Source of the DNA: UBA2031 sp037189985
GTDB taxonomy: Bacteria > Pseudomonadota > Gammaproteobacteria > Pseudomonadales > Moraxellaceae
Assembly (NCBI GenBank): GCA_037189985.1
Contig: JBBCJX010000024.1
Span: 62,001 to 126,000 of the forward strand
Length of the DNA stretch: 64,000 bases
Reading direction: 5' to 3'
Shown here one piece after another: positions 15,930 through 24,354 of this stretch. The notes below the pieces were generated by a model. That model made no database searches, was not told the origin of the DNA, and saw nothing but the letters and a program-made list of their open reading frames with translations. A program made the position numbers and the translations under genes. Numbering within the stretch: position 1 is the first letter of the stretch; each line of letters starts with the position of its first letter.

Positions 15930-17033
15930 ATGAGCATGAATCCCGATGGCGTCCGCAAGGGGCGTGGCGCCACCCTCAATCCCGACAACCGCTTCTTCCG
16001 CTCGCACAGCGAGGCAGAGGATGACGGTTGGGCTGGCTATCACGAGGAGCAGGCGGACCTGCTGAAGCCGCTGGAAACCACGGTGACGGTGCAACAAAGC
16101 CGCACCATCATTTCCCGCAACCACTCGCCGGACATTCCCTTCACCCAGTCCATCAACCCCTACCAGGGCTGCGAGCACGGCTGCATCTACTGCTATGCCC
16201 GGCCGACGCACGCCTACCTCGACCTCTCGCCGGGACTGGATTTCGAGACGAAGCTTTTTGCCAAGCCTAATGCGGCCGAATTGCTGCGGCGCGAACTATC
16301 GCATCCGCGCTACCACGTCAGCGTCATCAACATCGGCGCCAACACCGACCCCTACCAGCCCATCGAGCGCGAATGGAAGATCACGCGCGGACTGCTGGAA
16401 GTCATGCTGGAAACCCGGCATCCGGTGGCGCTGGTCACCAAGAACGCGCTGGTGCTGCGCGACCTGGACCTGCTCACGGAACTGGCACGGCTCGGGCTGG
16501 TGCAGGTCTTCGTCTCCGTCACCAGCCTGGACCCCGCGCTCACACAAAAACTGGAGCCCCGAGCCAGCGCCCCGCACCGCCGCCTCATGGCGATTGAAAA
16601 ACTCGCGGCCGCCGGCGTGCCCGTGGGCGCCATGGTGGCGCCGCTGATTCCCTTCCTCAACGACGCGGAAATGGAGGCCATCCTGGAGGCCGTGGCCAAG
16701 GCAGGTGCCACCACGGCGGGCTACACCTTCGTGCGCCTGGCCCATGAACTGAAAGCGCTTTTCCGCGACTGGCTGGCGGAGCACGAACCGCTCAAGGCCG
16801 AGCGCGTGATGGCCGCCATCAGCGCCGCACGCGGCGGACACGACAACGACCCGCGCTTTGGCAAGCGCATGCGTGGCGAGGGGGACATGGCGGAATTGCT
16901 GCGCCAGCGTTTCGAGGTGGCCTGCCGGCGCCATGGCCTGAACAAGCCACAGCGCAGCCTGCTGCGCACGGATTTGTTCATGGCGCCGGCACGGCCAGCG
17001 AAGGGAAAGGAAAAGCAGATGCTGCTTTTTTGA
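15930..17033 (+). CDS. PA0069-family radical SAM protein (SplB-like)
   Basis: The 367-residue protein has the radical SAM cluster motif with Cys81, Cys85 and Cys88 (GCEHGCIYCYARPTH) and the surrounding SINPYQG and DFETKLFAKPNAAELLRREL sequence of the Rv2578c/PA0069 group, distantly related to spore photoproduct lyase. The substrate is unknown. In Pseudomonas aeruginosa, as I recall, the homologue PA0069 belongs to the LexA regulon; the SOS box here agrees, and suggests a role in DNA damage response. Confidence 0.92.
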   Translation: MSMNPDGVRKGRGATLNPDNRFFRSHSEAEDDGWAGYHEEQADLLKPLETTVTVQQSRTIISRNHSPDIPFTQSINPYQGCEHGCIYCYARPTHAYLDLSPGLDFETKLFAKPNAAELLRRELSHPRYHVSVINIGANTDPYQPIEREWKITRGLLEVMLETRHPVALVTKNALVLRDLDLLTELARLGLVQVFVSVTSLDPALTQKLEPRASAPHRRLMAIEKLAAAGVPVGAMVAPLIPFLNDAEMEAILEAVAKAGATTAGYTFVRLAHELKALFRDWLAEHEPLKAERVMAAISAARGGHDNDPRFGKRMRGEGDMAELLRQRFEVACRRHGLNKPQRSLLRTDLFMAPARPAKGKEKQMLLF

Positions 17034-17053
17034 CTCGCCATCGGCACAAGCAA

Positions 17054-17157
17054 CCGGCCAGCCTTCCGATAGAAGTGGCGCCCCGACGCAACATCAGTCG
17101 GCGTGACAACATGATGGAAAACATCACGACGGGGCACCACTTCTACGGGAAAGCCGG
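17054..17157. repeat. REP-like long inverted repeat
   Basis: TAGAAGTGGCGCCCCG at 17070-17085 pairs with CGGGGCACCACTTCTA at 17130-17145 with one G-T style mismatch, with partial pairing outside (CCGG/CCGG) and a small inner hairpin (TGATG/CATCA). The form recalls paired REP units of Pseudomonas. It sits downstream of the radical SAM gene and may protect its messenger end. Confidence 0.6.
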
Positions 17158-17160
17158 GCA

Positions 17161-17194
17161 TAAAAAAACCGGACGCGCCGATTTAACGTCCGGT
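17161..17194 (-). terminator. Rho-independent terminator of the glrK-qseG-glrR operon
   Basis: Read on the minus strand, ACCGGACG and CGTCCGGT form an 8-bp stem around an 11-base loop, followed by seven T residues. It lies about 230 bases after the glrR stop codon. Confidence 0.85.
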
Positions 17195-17198
17195 CTTC

Positions 17199-17372
17199 TT
17201 ACCCACCCCTAGCCGGAAAGCGGTTTTCCACCAGCCGGAGGCAGTGACTGCAGCACTCACTTATCAAGCTTCGTGCCACCCTGATTAACACCTTGTATTT
17301 CATATACTTGAGAAGCTTCACCAAGATCTCAGGAAAACTGCAACCTGCCAATGTGTCGCCGGACGGCGACAT
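17199..17372 (-). CDS. Possible small protein downstream of glrR (uncertain)
   Basis: A 57-codon frame begins at an ATG with GAGAGGG nine bases upstream and ends with TAA four bases before the operon terminator stem-loop region. The product is basic, with a hydrophobic middle (ILVKLLKYMKYKVLIRVARSL) and a CCSHC cluster, and matches nothing I know. It may equally be a non-coding 3' region, so this is a weak call. Confidence 0.25.
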   Translation of the reverse strand: MSPSGDTLAGCSFPEILVKLLKYMKYKVLIRVARSLISECCSHCLRLVENRFPARGG

Positions 17373-17423
17373 GATTTTCGACCCTCTCGGCAAGCGCTTG
17401 TTTTTACAGGAGAGCGGGCGTCG

Positions 17424-18794
17424 TCATTCAGCGACGGCACTGTCGCCCCGGAACAGTCCGGGAGTCAGGCCATGCTTTTGCAGCAGACGGTAGAACTCGG
17501 TGCGGTTGCGATCGGCAAGCCGGGCGGCGTCAGCAACATTGCCGTCGGTGAGCTTGAGCAGGCCGACAAGATAGTCACGCTCGAAGCGCTGGCGCGCCTC
17601 GGCATAGCTAAGCACCTCCACCGAGGGCGTGCGCAGGGCACGGCTCATCAGAGAAGGTGGGACCAGCGGCGTGGTCGCCAGTGCACATACCTGTTCAACC
17701 ACATTGTGAAGCTGGCGCACATTGCCGGGCCACGGAGCGGTTGCCAGCGCCTTGAGCGCCTCCGGCGCAAAGCCATTGAGTTTCTTCTGGTACTTCTGCG
17801 CCAGGGTGTCGAGAAAATGATTGGCCAGGAGCGGAATGTCTTCGCGCCGCTCTGCCAGCGATGGCAACACAAGACGCACGACATTCAGACGGTAATAGAG
17901 ATCCTCGCGAAAGCTGCCATCGGCCATGGCGGCTTCAAGATTGCGGTGCGTGGCAGAAACCACCCGCACATTCACGGGAATGGTGTGGCTGGCTCCCACG
18001 GGGCGTACCGAGCGCTCCTGCAGGGCACGCAAGAGCTTCACTTGCAGCGGCAGCGGCATGTCGCCGATTTCATCCAGGAACAGCGTGCCTCCTTCTGCTG
18101 CCTGAAAAAGTCCTTGGTGATTGGCAATGGCACCGGTGAACGCGCCCTTCACATGGCCGAACAGTTCAGACTCAAGTAACGCCTCGGGAATGGCGCCGCA
18201 GTTCACCGCCACAAAAGGTTTTTTTGCCCGTGGACTGGCGCGATGTATGGCCTGCGCCAGCAACTCCTTGCCGCTGCCACTCTCCCCCTGGATAAGCACG
18301 CTGGCTTCCGAGCGCGCCACCAGTCGCGCCTCGGACAAGACCTCGTCCATGCGGGCCGAGCGACTGATGATGTGTTCACGCCACCAGACATCCACGGTCG
18401 CCTCATCAGAGGCGGCGTCCTTGGCAGGCGCCGCCACCGCCAGTGCTTCGGCAATCTTTTCCAGCAACTGCTTGCTATCAAAAGGCTTGGTCAGGTAATC
18501 GAAAACACCTCTGGCGGTCGCTTCCACGGCATCGGGAATGGTGCCGTGTGCCGTGAGCAGGATGACGGGCAATCCCGGATCAATCTCGCGGATACGGTCA
18601 AAAAGTGCGAGCCCGTCCAGACCGGGCAGGCGGACATCACTGACCACGACCTGGGGCCGCTCGATGGCCAAACGAGCCAGTGCAGCCTCGGCACTGCCCA
18701 CCGCAGTCACCTGATAGCCGCTGGCGCTCAAGCGCAAGGACAACAGACGCAAGAGATCGGCGTCGTCATCCACCAGCATGAGTTGCGCAGTCAT
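17424..18794 (-). CDS. glrR: GlrR/QseF-type sigma54-dependent response regulator
   Basis: A 456-residue regulator with a receiver domain (phospho-acceptor Asp53 in VSDVRLPG, Lys in TKPF), an AAA+ domain with Walker A GESGSGKE near residue 174, the sigma54-contacting GAFTGA loop near 235, and a C-terminal Fis-type helix-turn-helix (AARLADRNRTEFYRLLQ). It activates sigma54 promoters after phosphorylation by the kinase two genes upstream. In enterics its counterpart controls the small RNA glmY and envelope-related genes. Its start overlaps the lipoprotein gene by four bases. Confidence 0.94.
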   Translation of the reverse strand: MTAQLMLVDDDADLLRLLSLRLSASGYQVTAVGSAEAALARLAIERPQVVVSDVRLPGLDGLALFDRIREIDPGLPVILLTAHGTIPDAVEATARGVFDYLTKPFDSKQLLEKIAEALAVAAPAKDAASDEATVDVWWREHIISRSARMDEVLSEARLVARSEASVLIQGESGSGKELLAQAIHRASPRAKKPFVAVNCGAIPEALLESELFGHVKGAFTGAIANHQGLFQAAEGGTLFLDEIGDMPLPLQVKLLRALQERSVRPVGASHTIPVNVRVVSATHRNLEAAMADGSFREDLYYRLNVVRLVLPSLAERREDIPLLANHFLDTLAQKYQKKLNGFAPEALKALATAPWPGNVRQLHNVVEQVCALATTPLVPPSLMSRALRTPSVEVLSYAEARQRFERDYLVGLLKLTDGNVADAARLADRNRTEFYRLLQKHGLTPGLFRGDSAVAE

Positions 18795-19375
18795 GGCTGG
18801 TTCCGCGCCGGGGATGGCAGCACTGGTGCCTCCGGGCTGGCCGGTCGTTGCGGAATGCTGAGCTCTATCGCTTTCAATGCTTCCAGCTTCTGGTTGAGCT
18901 GGCCAATGCGGTCATTGAGCTGCTCGTTCTTGCGCTGGCTCTCGCGCAACTGCTGCACCTGCTGTTCAAGTTTTTCATTCAGTTCCTGCTGCTCCTTGCT
19001 GGCACGTTCCAAGGAGTCGAACAGGAAACGCGCCACCGGCTGCCAGGGAGCTGTTTCCGCCACGACCGGCTGCTTCAGGGGCTTGAGCAGTTGCAAGGCC
19101 CGCGCACGATCCTGCTCACTGCCTTTTGCCAGCAACAAGGCCAGCTCCATGGTCGCCGCCGGTGCCGGCAAGGCTGACTCGAGGCGAGCCCTCTCCTGCT
19201 GGCGTTGCTCGGGCGTCATCCGTGCCTGACGCTCATCCCAGGCCAGCACCTGGCGCACGGCACGGTCCGTCACCGTCAAGGGATCCACCACATGGGGTGC
19301 CGGTTGCGGAGTCGCACAACCTGCCAGCAAAACCGCCGTGCATAGCAACACGGCCAGACATTCATTTTTCCGCAT
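18791..19375 (-). CDS. qseG: QseG-like outer-membrane lipoprotein
   Basis: The 194-residue precursor has a lipoprotein signal (LLAGC, Cys20 as the lipidated residue), a Gln/Arg-rich helical middle and a coiled coil (about residues 120-170, ELNEKLEQQVQQLRESQRKN) followed by a Pro-rich tail. Its position between a GlrK-type kinase and a GlrR-type regulator is that of QseG, which in E. coli binds the kinase periplasmic domain and modulates signalling. I start at the ATG at 19375 directly before the signal; it overlaps the end of the kinase gene by 14 bases. Confidence 0.85.
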   Translation of the reverse strand: MRKNECLAVLLCTAVLLAGCATPQPAPHVVDPLTVTDRAVRQVLAWDERQARMTPEQRQQERARLESALPAPAATMELALLLAKGSEQDRARALQLLKPLKQPVVAETAPWQPVARFLFDSLERASKEQQELNEKLEQQVQQLRESQRKNEQLNDRIGQLNQKLEALKAIELSIPQRPASPEAPVLPSPARNQP

Positions 19376-20789
19376 GCGGGAACTCGACATGGAAATGGGC
19401 GCCGACTTCCGTCGGCAGCAATTCGATACGGCCGCCATGGGCAGCCACATATTCACGGACAATGGAAAGACCTATGCCACTGCCCTTGGGAGCATCCGCC
19501 GCCTGCCGCTCGCCACGGTAAAAAGGCTCGAAAATCAGTTCCCGGTCAGCCGGCGCAACACCCGGCCCCTGGTCGGTGATATCGATGGTGACCGTGCGCG
19601 GCTGGCGCGTGAACGCGATGGCGATACGCCCGCCGGGCGGACTGAAGCGTATGGCATTGGACAGCAGGTTGCCCATCACGGCCGCAAATTTCTCGGTATC
19701 AACCTCAGCATGCACCGGCCCGCCTGCGATCTGCACATCCAGCCGTCGCGATTGCCATTGCAGCCGCTGTGAGTCCACCACTTTCTGTACGAGCCCGGAC
19801 AACTCGGCACGCCGCGGCGAAAGCCGCCGCGCCTCAAAAGCCGCTGCGTTGAAGCCCAGCAGGCTTTCAATCTGCTCCTGCAGCACCTGCACATGCTGGC
19901 GCAGGATACCCACCACCTCGCGCTGTTCTTCGCCCAGCTCGCCTGTCACGCCGTCTTCAAGCAAGGCAACGCCTTCGCGCAACGCAGCAAGCGGTGTTTT
20001 CAACTCATGCGACACATGGCGCAGGAAGCGTGCCTTGTCGGCATCCAGCTCGGCCAGTCGCAGCCGCAGCCAGTCCAGCCGGCGCCCCAGCGCACGCAGG
20101 TCTGCAGGCCCCGGAATGACAACTTCGTTCTCGAAACGGCTGGCGCCCATGTCATCAATGGCGCTTTCCAGACGTTTGAGCGGACGCCCGAACCAGTAGC
20201 CAAAACCCAGTGCCAGCGCGATGGCCAGAACCACCACCGCCAGCATCTGCCGGCCCAGTTGCCGCCGGCCCTCGTCCAGCTCGGCCAGTGTTGCCTCGCT
20301 CTGGTGACTGATCACCAGACGCACCTGCCCGGCCAGCGCTGCATTGAGGACATCCAGCCGGCGGAAGACACCACCAAGGCGCTGCTCTCTCTGCGCCACG
20401 CTGGCCTGCGTGCCCTTCAACTGGGCGACCACGACACTGCTTTGCGCCCGCCATTCCTGGATCACGTCTTTTTCCGGCAGGACCTTCTCCAGACGCCCGA
20501 GAATCTCGGATGCATCCCGCGCCGCCTCGTCAAAACGCTGGCGCAAGGCATCATCATCCAGAATGAGGAACTGCCGGGCAGCACGCTCCATGCTGATGCT
20601 GCGCTCCGCCAGCAACTGGACATCGGCACTCAGCCTGGCTGCTTGCGACACACTGTCATGCGACTGCGATACCAGATGCTCCAACGCCAGAAGCCCGCGC
20701 AGAGGCGCAATGGCCAGCAGGCCGGCAACCAGGAGGAAAGCCAGCAAAAGGTACTGACGGAAAGAAAGGCGGTGCAGAAAAGGCATCAA
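19362..20789 (-). CDS. glrK: GlrK/QseE-type sensor histidine kinase
   Basis: A 475-residue kinase: membrane segment at about 10-35, a periplasmic helical domain (about 36-185), second membrane segment (about 188-208), HAMP, the dimerisation/phosphoacceptor motif FLRHVSHELKTPLAALREG and an ATPase domain with GNLLSNAIRFSPPGG, DQGPGVAP and GSGIGLSI. It probably phosphorylates GlrR. The trio kinase-lipoprotein-regulator is one operon with overlapping ends, and the ligand cannot be predicted from sequence. Confidence 0.93.
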   Translation of the reverse strand: MMPFLHRLSFRQYLLLAFLLVAGLLAIAPLRGLLALEHLVSQSHDSVSQAARLSADVQLLAERSISMERAARQFLILDDDALRQRFDEAARDASEILGRLEKVLPEKDVIQEWRAQSSVVVAQLKGTQASVAQREQRLGGVFRRLDVLNAALAGQVRLVISHQSEATLAELDEGRRQLGRQMLAVVVLAIALALGFGYWFGRPLKRLESAIDDMGASRFENEVVIPGPADLRALGRRLDWLRLRLAELDADKARFLRHVSHELKTPLAALREGVALLEDGVTGELGEEQREVVGILRQHVQVLQEQIESLLGFNAAAFEARRLSPRRAELSGLVQKVVDSQRLQWQSRRLDVQIAGGPVHAEVDTEKFAAVMGNLLSNAIRFSPPGGRIAIAFTRQPRTVTIDITDQGPGVAPADRELIFEPFYRGERQAADAPKGSGIGLSIVREYVAAHGGRIELLPTEVGAHFHVEFPHAEK

Positions 20790-20886
20790 GGCGCATCCGC
20801 AGGCACAAACCCGCTATGGGACGGGAATCCCGGTATTACCACAATCCTGTTTTTGTTATTACGCCGGGTAACCCTCAAGGGCAAGG

Positions 20887-21411
20887 TCAGGCCGGCGCCA
20901 GCAGCCACTCATGCAGCAAGGCATACTCCGAACCCTCCGGCGTCAGTCGCGAGCGCAGCAAGGCTATTTTTGGCGCCTGCCAGTGCAACACCGGCCAGAC
21001 CGGAAGGGCCGGGCCTGTCACGGCGATATTGCGCGCCAGCGTGACATGCGGCCGAAAAGCCCTTGCCTCCACACTCACCCCTGCCATCTGCAAGCCGGTA
21101 TGCAACTGTCCGGCAAGCCGTGCCAGCGCTGGCGGTGTGTCCGCCGGGCGCAGGCAGGCCAGTCCTGCTTTTTTCCAGCATTCGATGGCATTGAATCGAA
21201 GGGCAATGGCACTTGTCGGCAGATCATCACCCAAGCGAATCAACTCGGGCACACGATCGCCGGGGAGCTCCCCGAGAAACGCCAGCGTGAGATGCAGGTT
21301 ACGCGCAGGCATACGTCGCCCAGCCAAGGGCGAAAGGAAAGCAGCCAGTTCATGGTGCCAGTCCGTCTGCGTGGCCGCGTCGGGCCAGAGGGCAAAGAAA
21401 AGACGCATCAA
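20887..21411 (-). CDS. thpR: ThpR/LigT RNA 2',3'-cyclic phosphodiesterase
   Basis: This 174-residue 2H phosphoesterase has both His-x-Thr-x motifs: HLTL at residues 40-43 and HVTL near 124. The family opens 2',3'-cyclic phosphate on RNA and was first named for tRNA half ligation; its physiological job in bacteria is unclear. It is on the same strand as the VOC gene upstream, 29 bases apart. Confidence 0.93.
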   Translation of the reverse strand: MMRLFFALWPDAATQTDWHHELAAFLSPLAGRRMPARNLHLTLAFLGELPGDRVPELIRLGDDLPTSAIALRFNAIECWKKAGLACLRPADTPPALARLAGQLHTGLQMAGVSVEARAFRPHVTLARNIAVTGPALPVWPVLHWQAPKIALLRSRLTPEGSEYALLHEWLLAPA

Positions 21412-21439
21412 AGCCAGTCCCGGAAACGGAGTCGTGATG

Positions 21440-21868
21440 TCAGAACGTGATTTTCACGGAAGATGCACTGCGATTGGCCTCGCCATGATAAACGGCTTCG
21501 ATGTTGTTCCCGTCAGGGTCCAGGACAAAAGCGGCGTAGTAGCCCGGATGATAGGCGCGCTGACCGGGTGCACCATTGTCCTTTCCGCCGTTGGCCAATG
21601 CTGCCCTGTAGAAGGCATCCACCATGGAAGGGGTTTGTGCCTGGAACGCCAAATGATGACGTCCGGTCAAGGTGCCTTGCGCGGCCTCACTGCCTGCGGT
21701 TGATACGAACAGTTCGTCCGCCCAGAAAAACCCGTCGCCCGTGCCGCCCATGGGAACACCCAATGTCTCGAAGATTGCAGCATAGAAAGTCTGGGAGGCG
21801 GGAAGGTCCCGCACGACCAGCTGGATGTGATCGATCAGTCGCCCACGATGAAGTTCCTGTGTTTCCAT
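21440..21868 (-). CDS. VOC (glyoxalase/bleomycin resistance) family protein
   Basis: A 142-residue protein with the vicinal oxygen chelate pattern: an N-terminal DHIQLVVRDLPASQTFYAAIFETLG, a central HHLAFQAQTPSMVDAFYRAAL and a C-terminal YAAFVLDPDGNNIEAVYH with the metal-ligand Glu. VOC proteins bind a metal and act as glyoxalases, dioxygenases or binding proteins; the substrate here is not predictable. Confidence 0.9.
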   Translation of the reverse strand: METQELHRGRLIDHIQLVVRDLPASQTFYAAIFETLGVPMGGTGDGFFWADELFVSTAGSEAAQGTLTGRHHLAFQAQTPSMVDAFYRAALANGGKDNGAPGQRAYHPGYYAAFVLDPDGNNIEAVYHGEANRSASSVKITF

Positions 21869-21897
21869 TTTCTACCCTCCTTCTAGTGATGTCAGCC

Positions 21898-22428
21898 TCA
21901 TGAAAACTTCTGGCAATTCGCCACAATTTCATTCACTACAGAGGCAATTGGCCTCTTGGTCTCCACTTTTCGTGCAGGGATATCAACATAAGTTGAAAAC
22001 CGCGAGCGGATGACATGCTCTTCACGCTGAGGTGTACGGGCGAACGGACGCTGCAACTGGCGCCTGACCGTTTCAGCAACACAAGCCTCAAAATCAAGGG
22101 AAGGGAGGAGAACAAAGGCATGTGTGCTGGCGACAATCTGCTGTCGCAGAACAGCATACTCCGGGTGAGCAGCCTCCCGGTAAGTCATGAACCCGGACGA
22201 GAGAGCCATGATGTCCGGAGGATTCTGGTCCCCAAGCACAGTCAGGCAGACATCAACATTCCGCGCGGCATAGGACTCATATCCATGCGAATCGATGAAC
22301 GCCGAGATATCGCCATGTCGGGTAATGAATTCCGCATCCAGATCGACAAACCGGCGTTCGAGATGCTCCGCCAGTGCAAGACCGGTCGTTGTCTTGCCGG
22401 CGCCTCCCGGGCCAATCAACTGGATCAT
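21898..22428 (-). CDS. Shikimate kinase-like P-loop protein
   Basis: A 176-residue protein with P-loop GPGGAGKTT (residues 6-14) and a FVDLDAEF segment that corresponds to the DxD of shikimate kinases. The shikimate-binding GGG motif is replaced by ALSSGFMTY and the GEEGFRRRE region by GYESYAARNVDV, so it may phosphorylate something else. The true aroK would be expected next to aroB, which is not in this window. The following gene on the same strand begins further upstream (22511). Confidence 0.75.
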   Translation of the reverse strand: MIQLIGPGGAGKTTTGLALAEHLERRFVDLDAEFITRHGDISAFIDSHGYESYAARNVDVCLTVLGDQNPPDIMALSSGFMTYREAAHPEYAVLRQQIVASTHAFVLLPSLDFEACVAETVRRQLQRPFARTPQREEHVIRSRFSTYVDIPARKVETKRPIASVVNEIVANCQKFS

Positions 22429-22510
22429 GAGCTTCGGCTCTTTCTTCTTTTACAGCGATTGAAACCGGTCCTCTGCATGACTTTCTTCCCAACACCATCC
22501 CGCAGGAAAA

Positions 22511-22933
22511 TCAGGCCTGCCCCATCATTCTGAGCATCGACCAGACCAAGGGCTGCAGGCCATGGGCCACCATCGCCAATACGATACACAATAAAATTGG
22601 CGATGCTGCAATCAGGGCCGACTCGCCAAACCTCAGAGAAGGTCGTACGAACCTCCCTGCCACCCAGTGGGCACCAAACCAGAAAATCGGGACGATCGTG
22701 AGCAGCAGTGCATAGAAGAGCGCAAGTGCCTCCATCCCTGATGTATTGCGTGCAGGAATAATGACTATGGCGACTGCGGCCGATGCAATCGGGATTGTTG
22801 CAATTCGCACCCGGAACCAGGAGTTTCCTTTCCCCTGTTTCAGGAAATGGCCACGCTCCCAGCGGAGCATGGCCACAAAGGCTGCAAGTGAAAGAATGAC
22901 AAACACGACCAGCAACACATGGAACGGGTGCAT
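22511..22933 (-). CDS. Four-TM membrane protein, function unknown
   Basis: The 140-residue protein has four hydrophobic segments (about residues 5-24, 45-60, 70-92 and 105-130) separated by short basic or polar loops. I do not recognise the family. It lies upstream of the shikimate kinase-like gene on the same strand, with 82 bases between them. Confidence 0.7.
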   Translation of the reverse strand: MHPFHVLLVVFVILSLAAFVAMLRWERGHFLKQGKGNSWFRVRIATIPIASAAVAIVIIPARNTSGMEALALFYALLLTIVPIFWFGAHWVAGRFVRPSLRFGESALIAASPILLCIVLAMVAHGLQPLVWSMLRMMGQA

Positions 22934-23093
22934 CGCACGTCCCCTTCTTTGTCAGCACCAGCCGAGCCTGTCGGCAGGCACCTCAAGCCTCCGGCACTAC
23001 CGAAGCACACTGAATCATCAGTGCGTGATCATCCGGCCCTCGCCATCGATCAAGACCGTATCGATAACGAGACCACCCATGACACAAAGGGCT

Positions 23094-24311
23094 TCAGTTG
23101 AAAACGCGTACCACCCTTCCCTGTACTTCACGTTTCAGCCAAGGGGTATTTTTTCCGGTGGAGAGCAACGTCTCCGGATTCACGCCCCACTTTTCCTGCG
23201 GATTGACCAGCAACCAGCCTGACGTTTTTTCCAGATTCAGGATGCGTGCCGGACGCACGGTGAGAGCGCTCAGCAGCTCGACTTCCGTGAGCACGCCTTC
23301 ACGAACAAGTTGCAGGCCTAGCGGCAGCACAGTTTCAAGCGTGCTCATGCCGGGCTCGGTGCTGGGAAAGGGAGCGAGTTTGGCGCTGGCATCCAGCGGC
23401 TGGTGATCGGAGCAAATGGCATCTATCACGCCGCTTTTCACGCCCTCACGCAATGCCTCGCGGTCTTCTTCGCGGCGTAGTGGCGGACGTACATGGGCCA
23501 GGCTGTTGAAGCCGTCGATGGCAGCCTCGGTGAGATGCAGGTGATGCATGGCGACATCGGCAGAAACATTGAGACCCTTTTCCTTGGCAATGCGGATCAA
23601 CTCGACAGAGCCCTTGCAGGAAAGCTGGCCGAAATGCGCTTTCACGCCGGTCTGCTCGACAAGCAGTATCTGCGTGGCAAGCGCAATGGTTTCTGCCGTA
23701 TCGGGGATGCCGGGCAAACCCAGGCGGGCTGCCATGAAACCGTCGTGGGCACAGCCGCGGGCCAGGCTCTGCTCTTCGGGCGAGAAGAAAACCGTGAGGC
23801 CCAGCGTGGCGGCATATTCCAGGCAGCGCAGTGCCGTTCCGGCATCGGCAAAGGGAGCACGAGCATTGCCCACACCATGGCAGCCGGCCTTCTGCAGCCT
23901 TGCCATATTGGAAAGTGCCTTGCCTTCCAGACCGCGTGAAATGGCGGCAATGGCATGCACGCGCACATGGCCTGCATCTTCCGCGCGCTCCAGCAACTGC
24001 GTGATCAGTGCGCCGGAATCCAGCACGGGTTGTGTGTCCGGTGGCACCAGCACATCCAGAAAGCCACCAGCACGGGCCGCACGGCTCTCACTGGCAACAC
24101 CACCGTGCTCACGCGGGCCGGGTTCGCGCAGGCGTGCACACAGATCCACAAAGGCGGGAGTCAGCCAAAGGCCTTGGCCATCAATCACTTCGGCTGCCGT
24201 CACACCGGCACTGCCTGTCATCAGACGGCCGTTTTCCAGAATGACACTGGTGACGGCATCATGCTCTGCAGCCGGATCGATGAGACGGACATTGTCGATG
24301 CGAACAGCCAT
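23094..24311 (-). CDS. pyrX: PyrX, non-catalytic dihydroorotase-like subunit of aspartate carbamoyltransferase
   Basis: The 405-residue protein is a dihydroorotase homologue in which the metal-binding Asp-x-His-x-His is replaced: DLCARLREPG has Cys58 and Arg60 where the two His belong. A later HxH site is also altered (HFGQLSC), though SDHQP is kept. Such inactive PyrC-like chains (PyrC' or PyrX) hold together the dodecameric aspartate carbamoyltransferase in Pseudomonas and relatives. It follows pyrB on the same strand, so a working dihydroorotase must be elsewhere in the genome. Confidence 0.92.
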   Translation of the reverse strand: MAVRIDNVRLIDPAAEHDAVTSVILENGRLMTGSAGVTAAEVIDGQGLWLTPAFVDLCARLREPGPREHGGVASESRAARAGGFLDVLVPPDTQPVLDSGALITQLLERAEDAGHVRVHAIAAISRGLEGKALSNMARLQKAGCHGVGNARAPFADAGTALRCLEYAATLGLTVFFSPEEQSLARGCAHDGFMAARLGLPGIPDTAETIALATQILLVEQTGVKAHFGQLSCKGSVELIRIAKEKGLNVSADVAMHHLHLTEAAIDGFNSLAHVRPPLRREEDREALREGVKSGVIDAICSDHQPLDASAKLAPFPSTEPGMSTLETVLPLGLQLVREGVLTEVELLSALTVRPARILNLEKTSGWLLVNPQEKWGVNPETLLSTGKNTPWLKREVQGRVVRVFN

Positions 24312-24332
24312 GGCGGCTCCTTGAAATCCCTT

Positions 24333-24349
24333 CCCGAAGGGAGAGGGAG
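24333..24349. repeat. 17-base intergenic repeat, copy 2
   Basis: CCCGAAGGGAGAGGGAG is identical to the copy at 13372-13388. Here it fills most of the 43-base gap between pyrB and pyrX. Confidence 0.55.
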
Positions 24350-24354
24350 AAAAA

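Larger units (their letters stand above)
17034..17423. other. 390-base stretch between the radical SAM gene and glrR
   Basis: It contains a long inverted repeat (17054-17157), a terminator for the minus strand (17161-17194) and, between that terminator and the glrR stop, about 220 transcribed bases of the glrR 3' region that hold a possible 57-codon reading frame. No tRNA or other known RNA is recognised. Confidence 0.6.

Noticed and set aside
14480..16024. A 514-codon frame overlapping the porin gene on the same strand
   Set aside because: It is the +1 shadow of the porin; its translation is Arg/Pro/His-rich low-complexity sequence with no family pattern.
23094..24311. An active dihydroorotase (pyrC)
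   Set aside because: The metal-binding His-x-His is replaced by Cys and Arg, so the enzyme activity is very unlikely.
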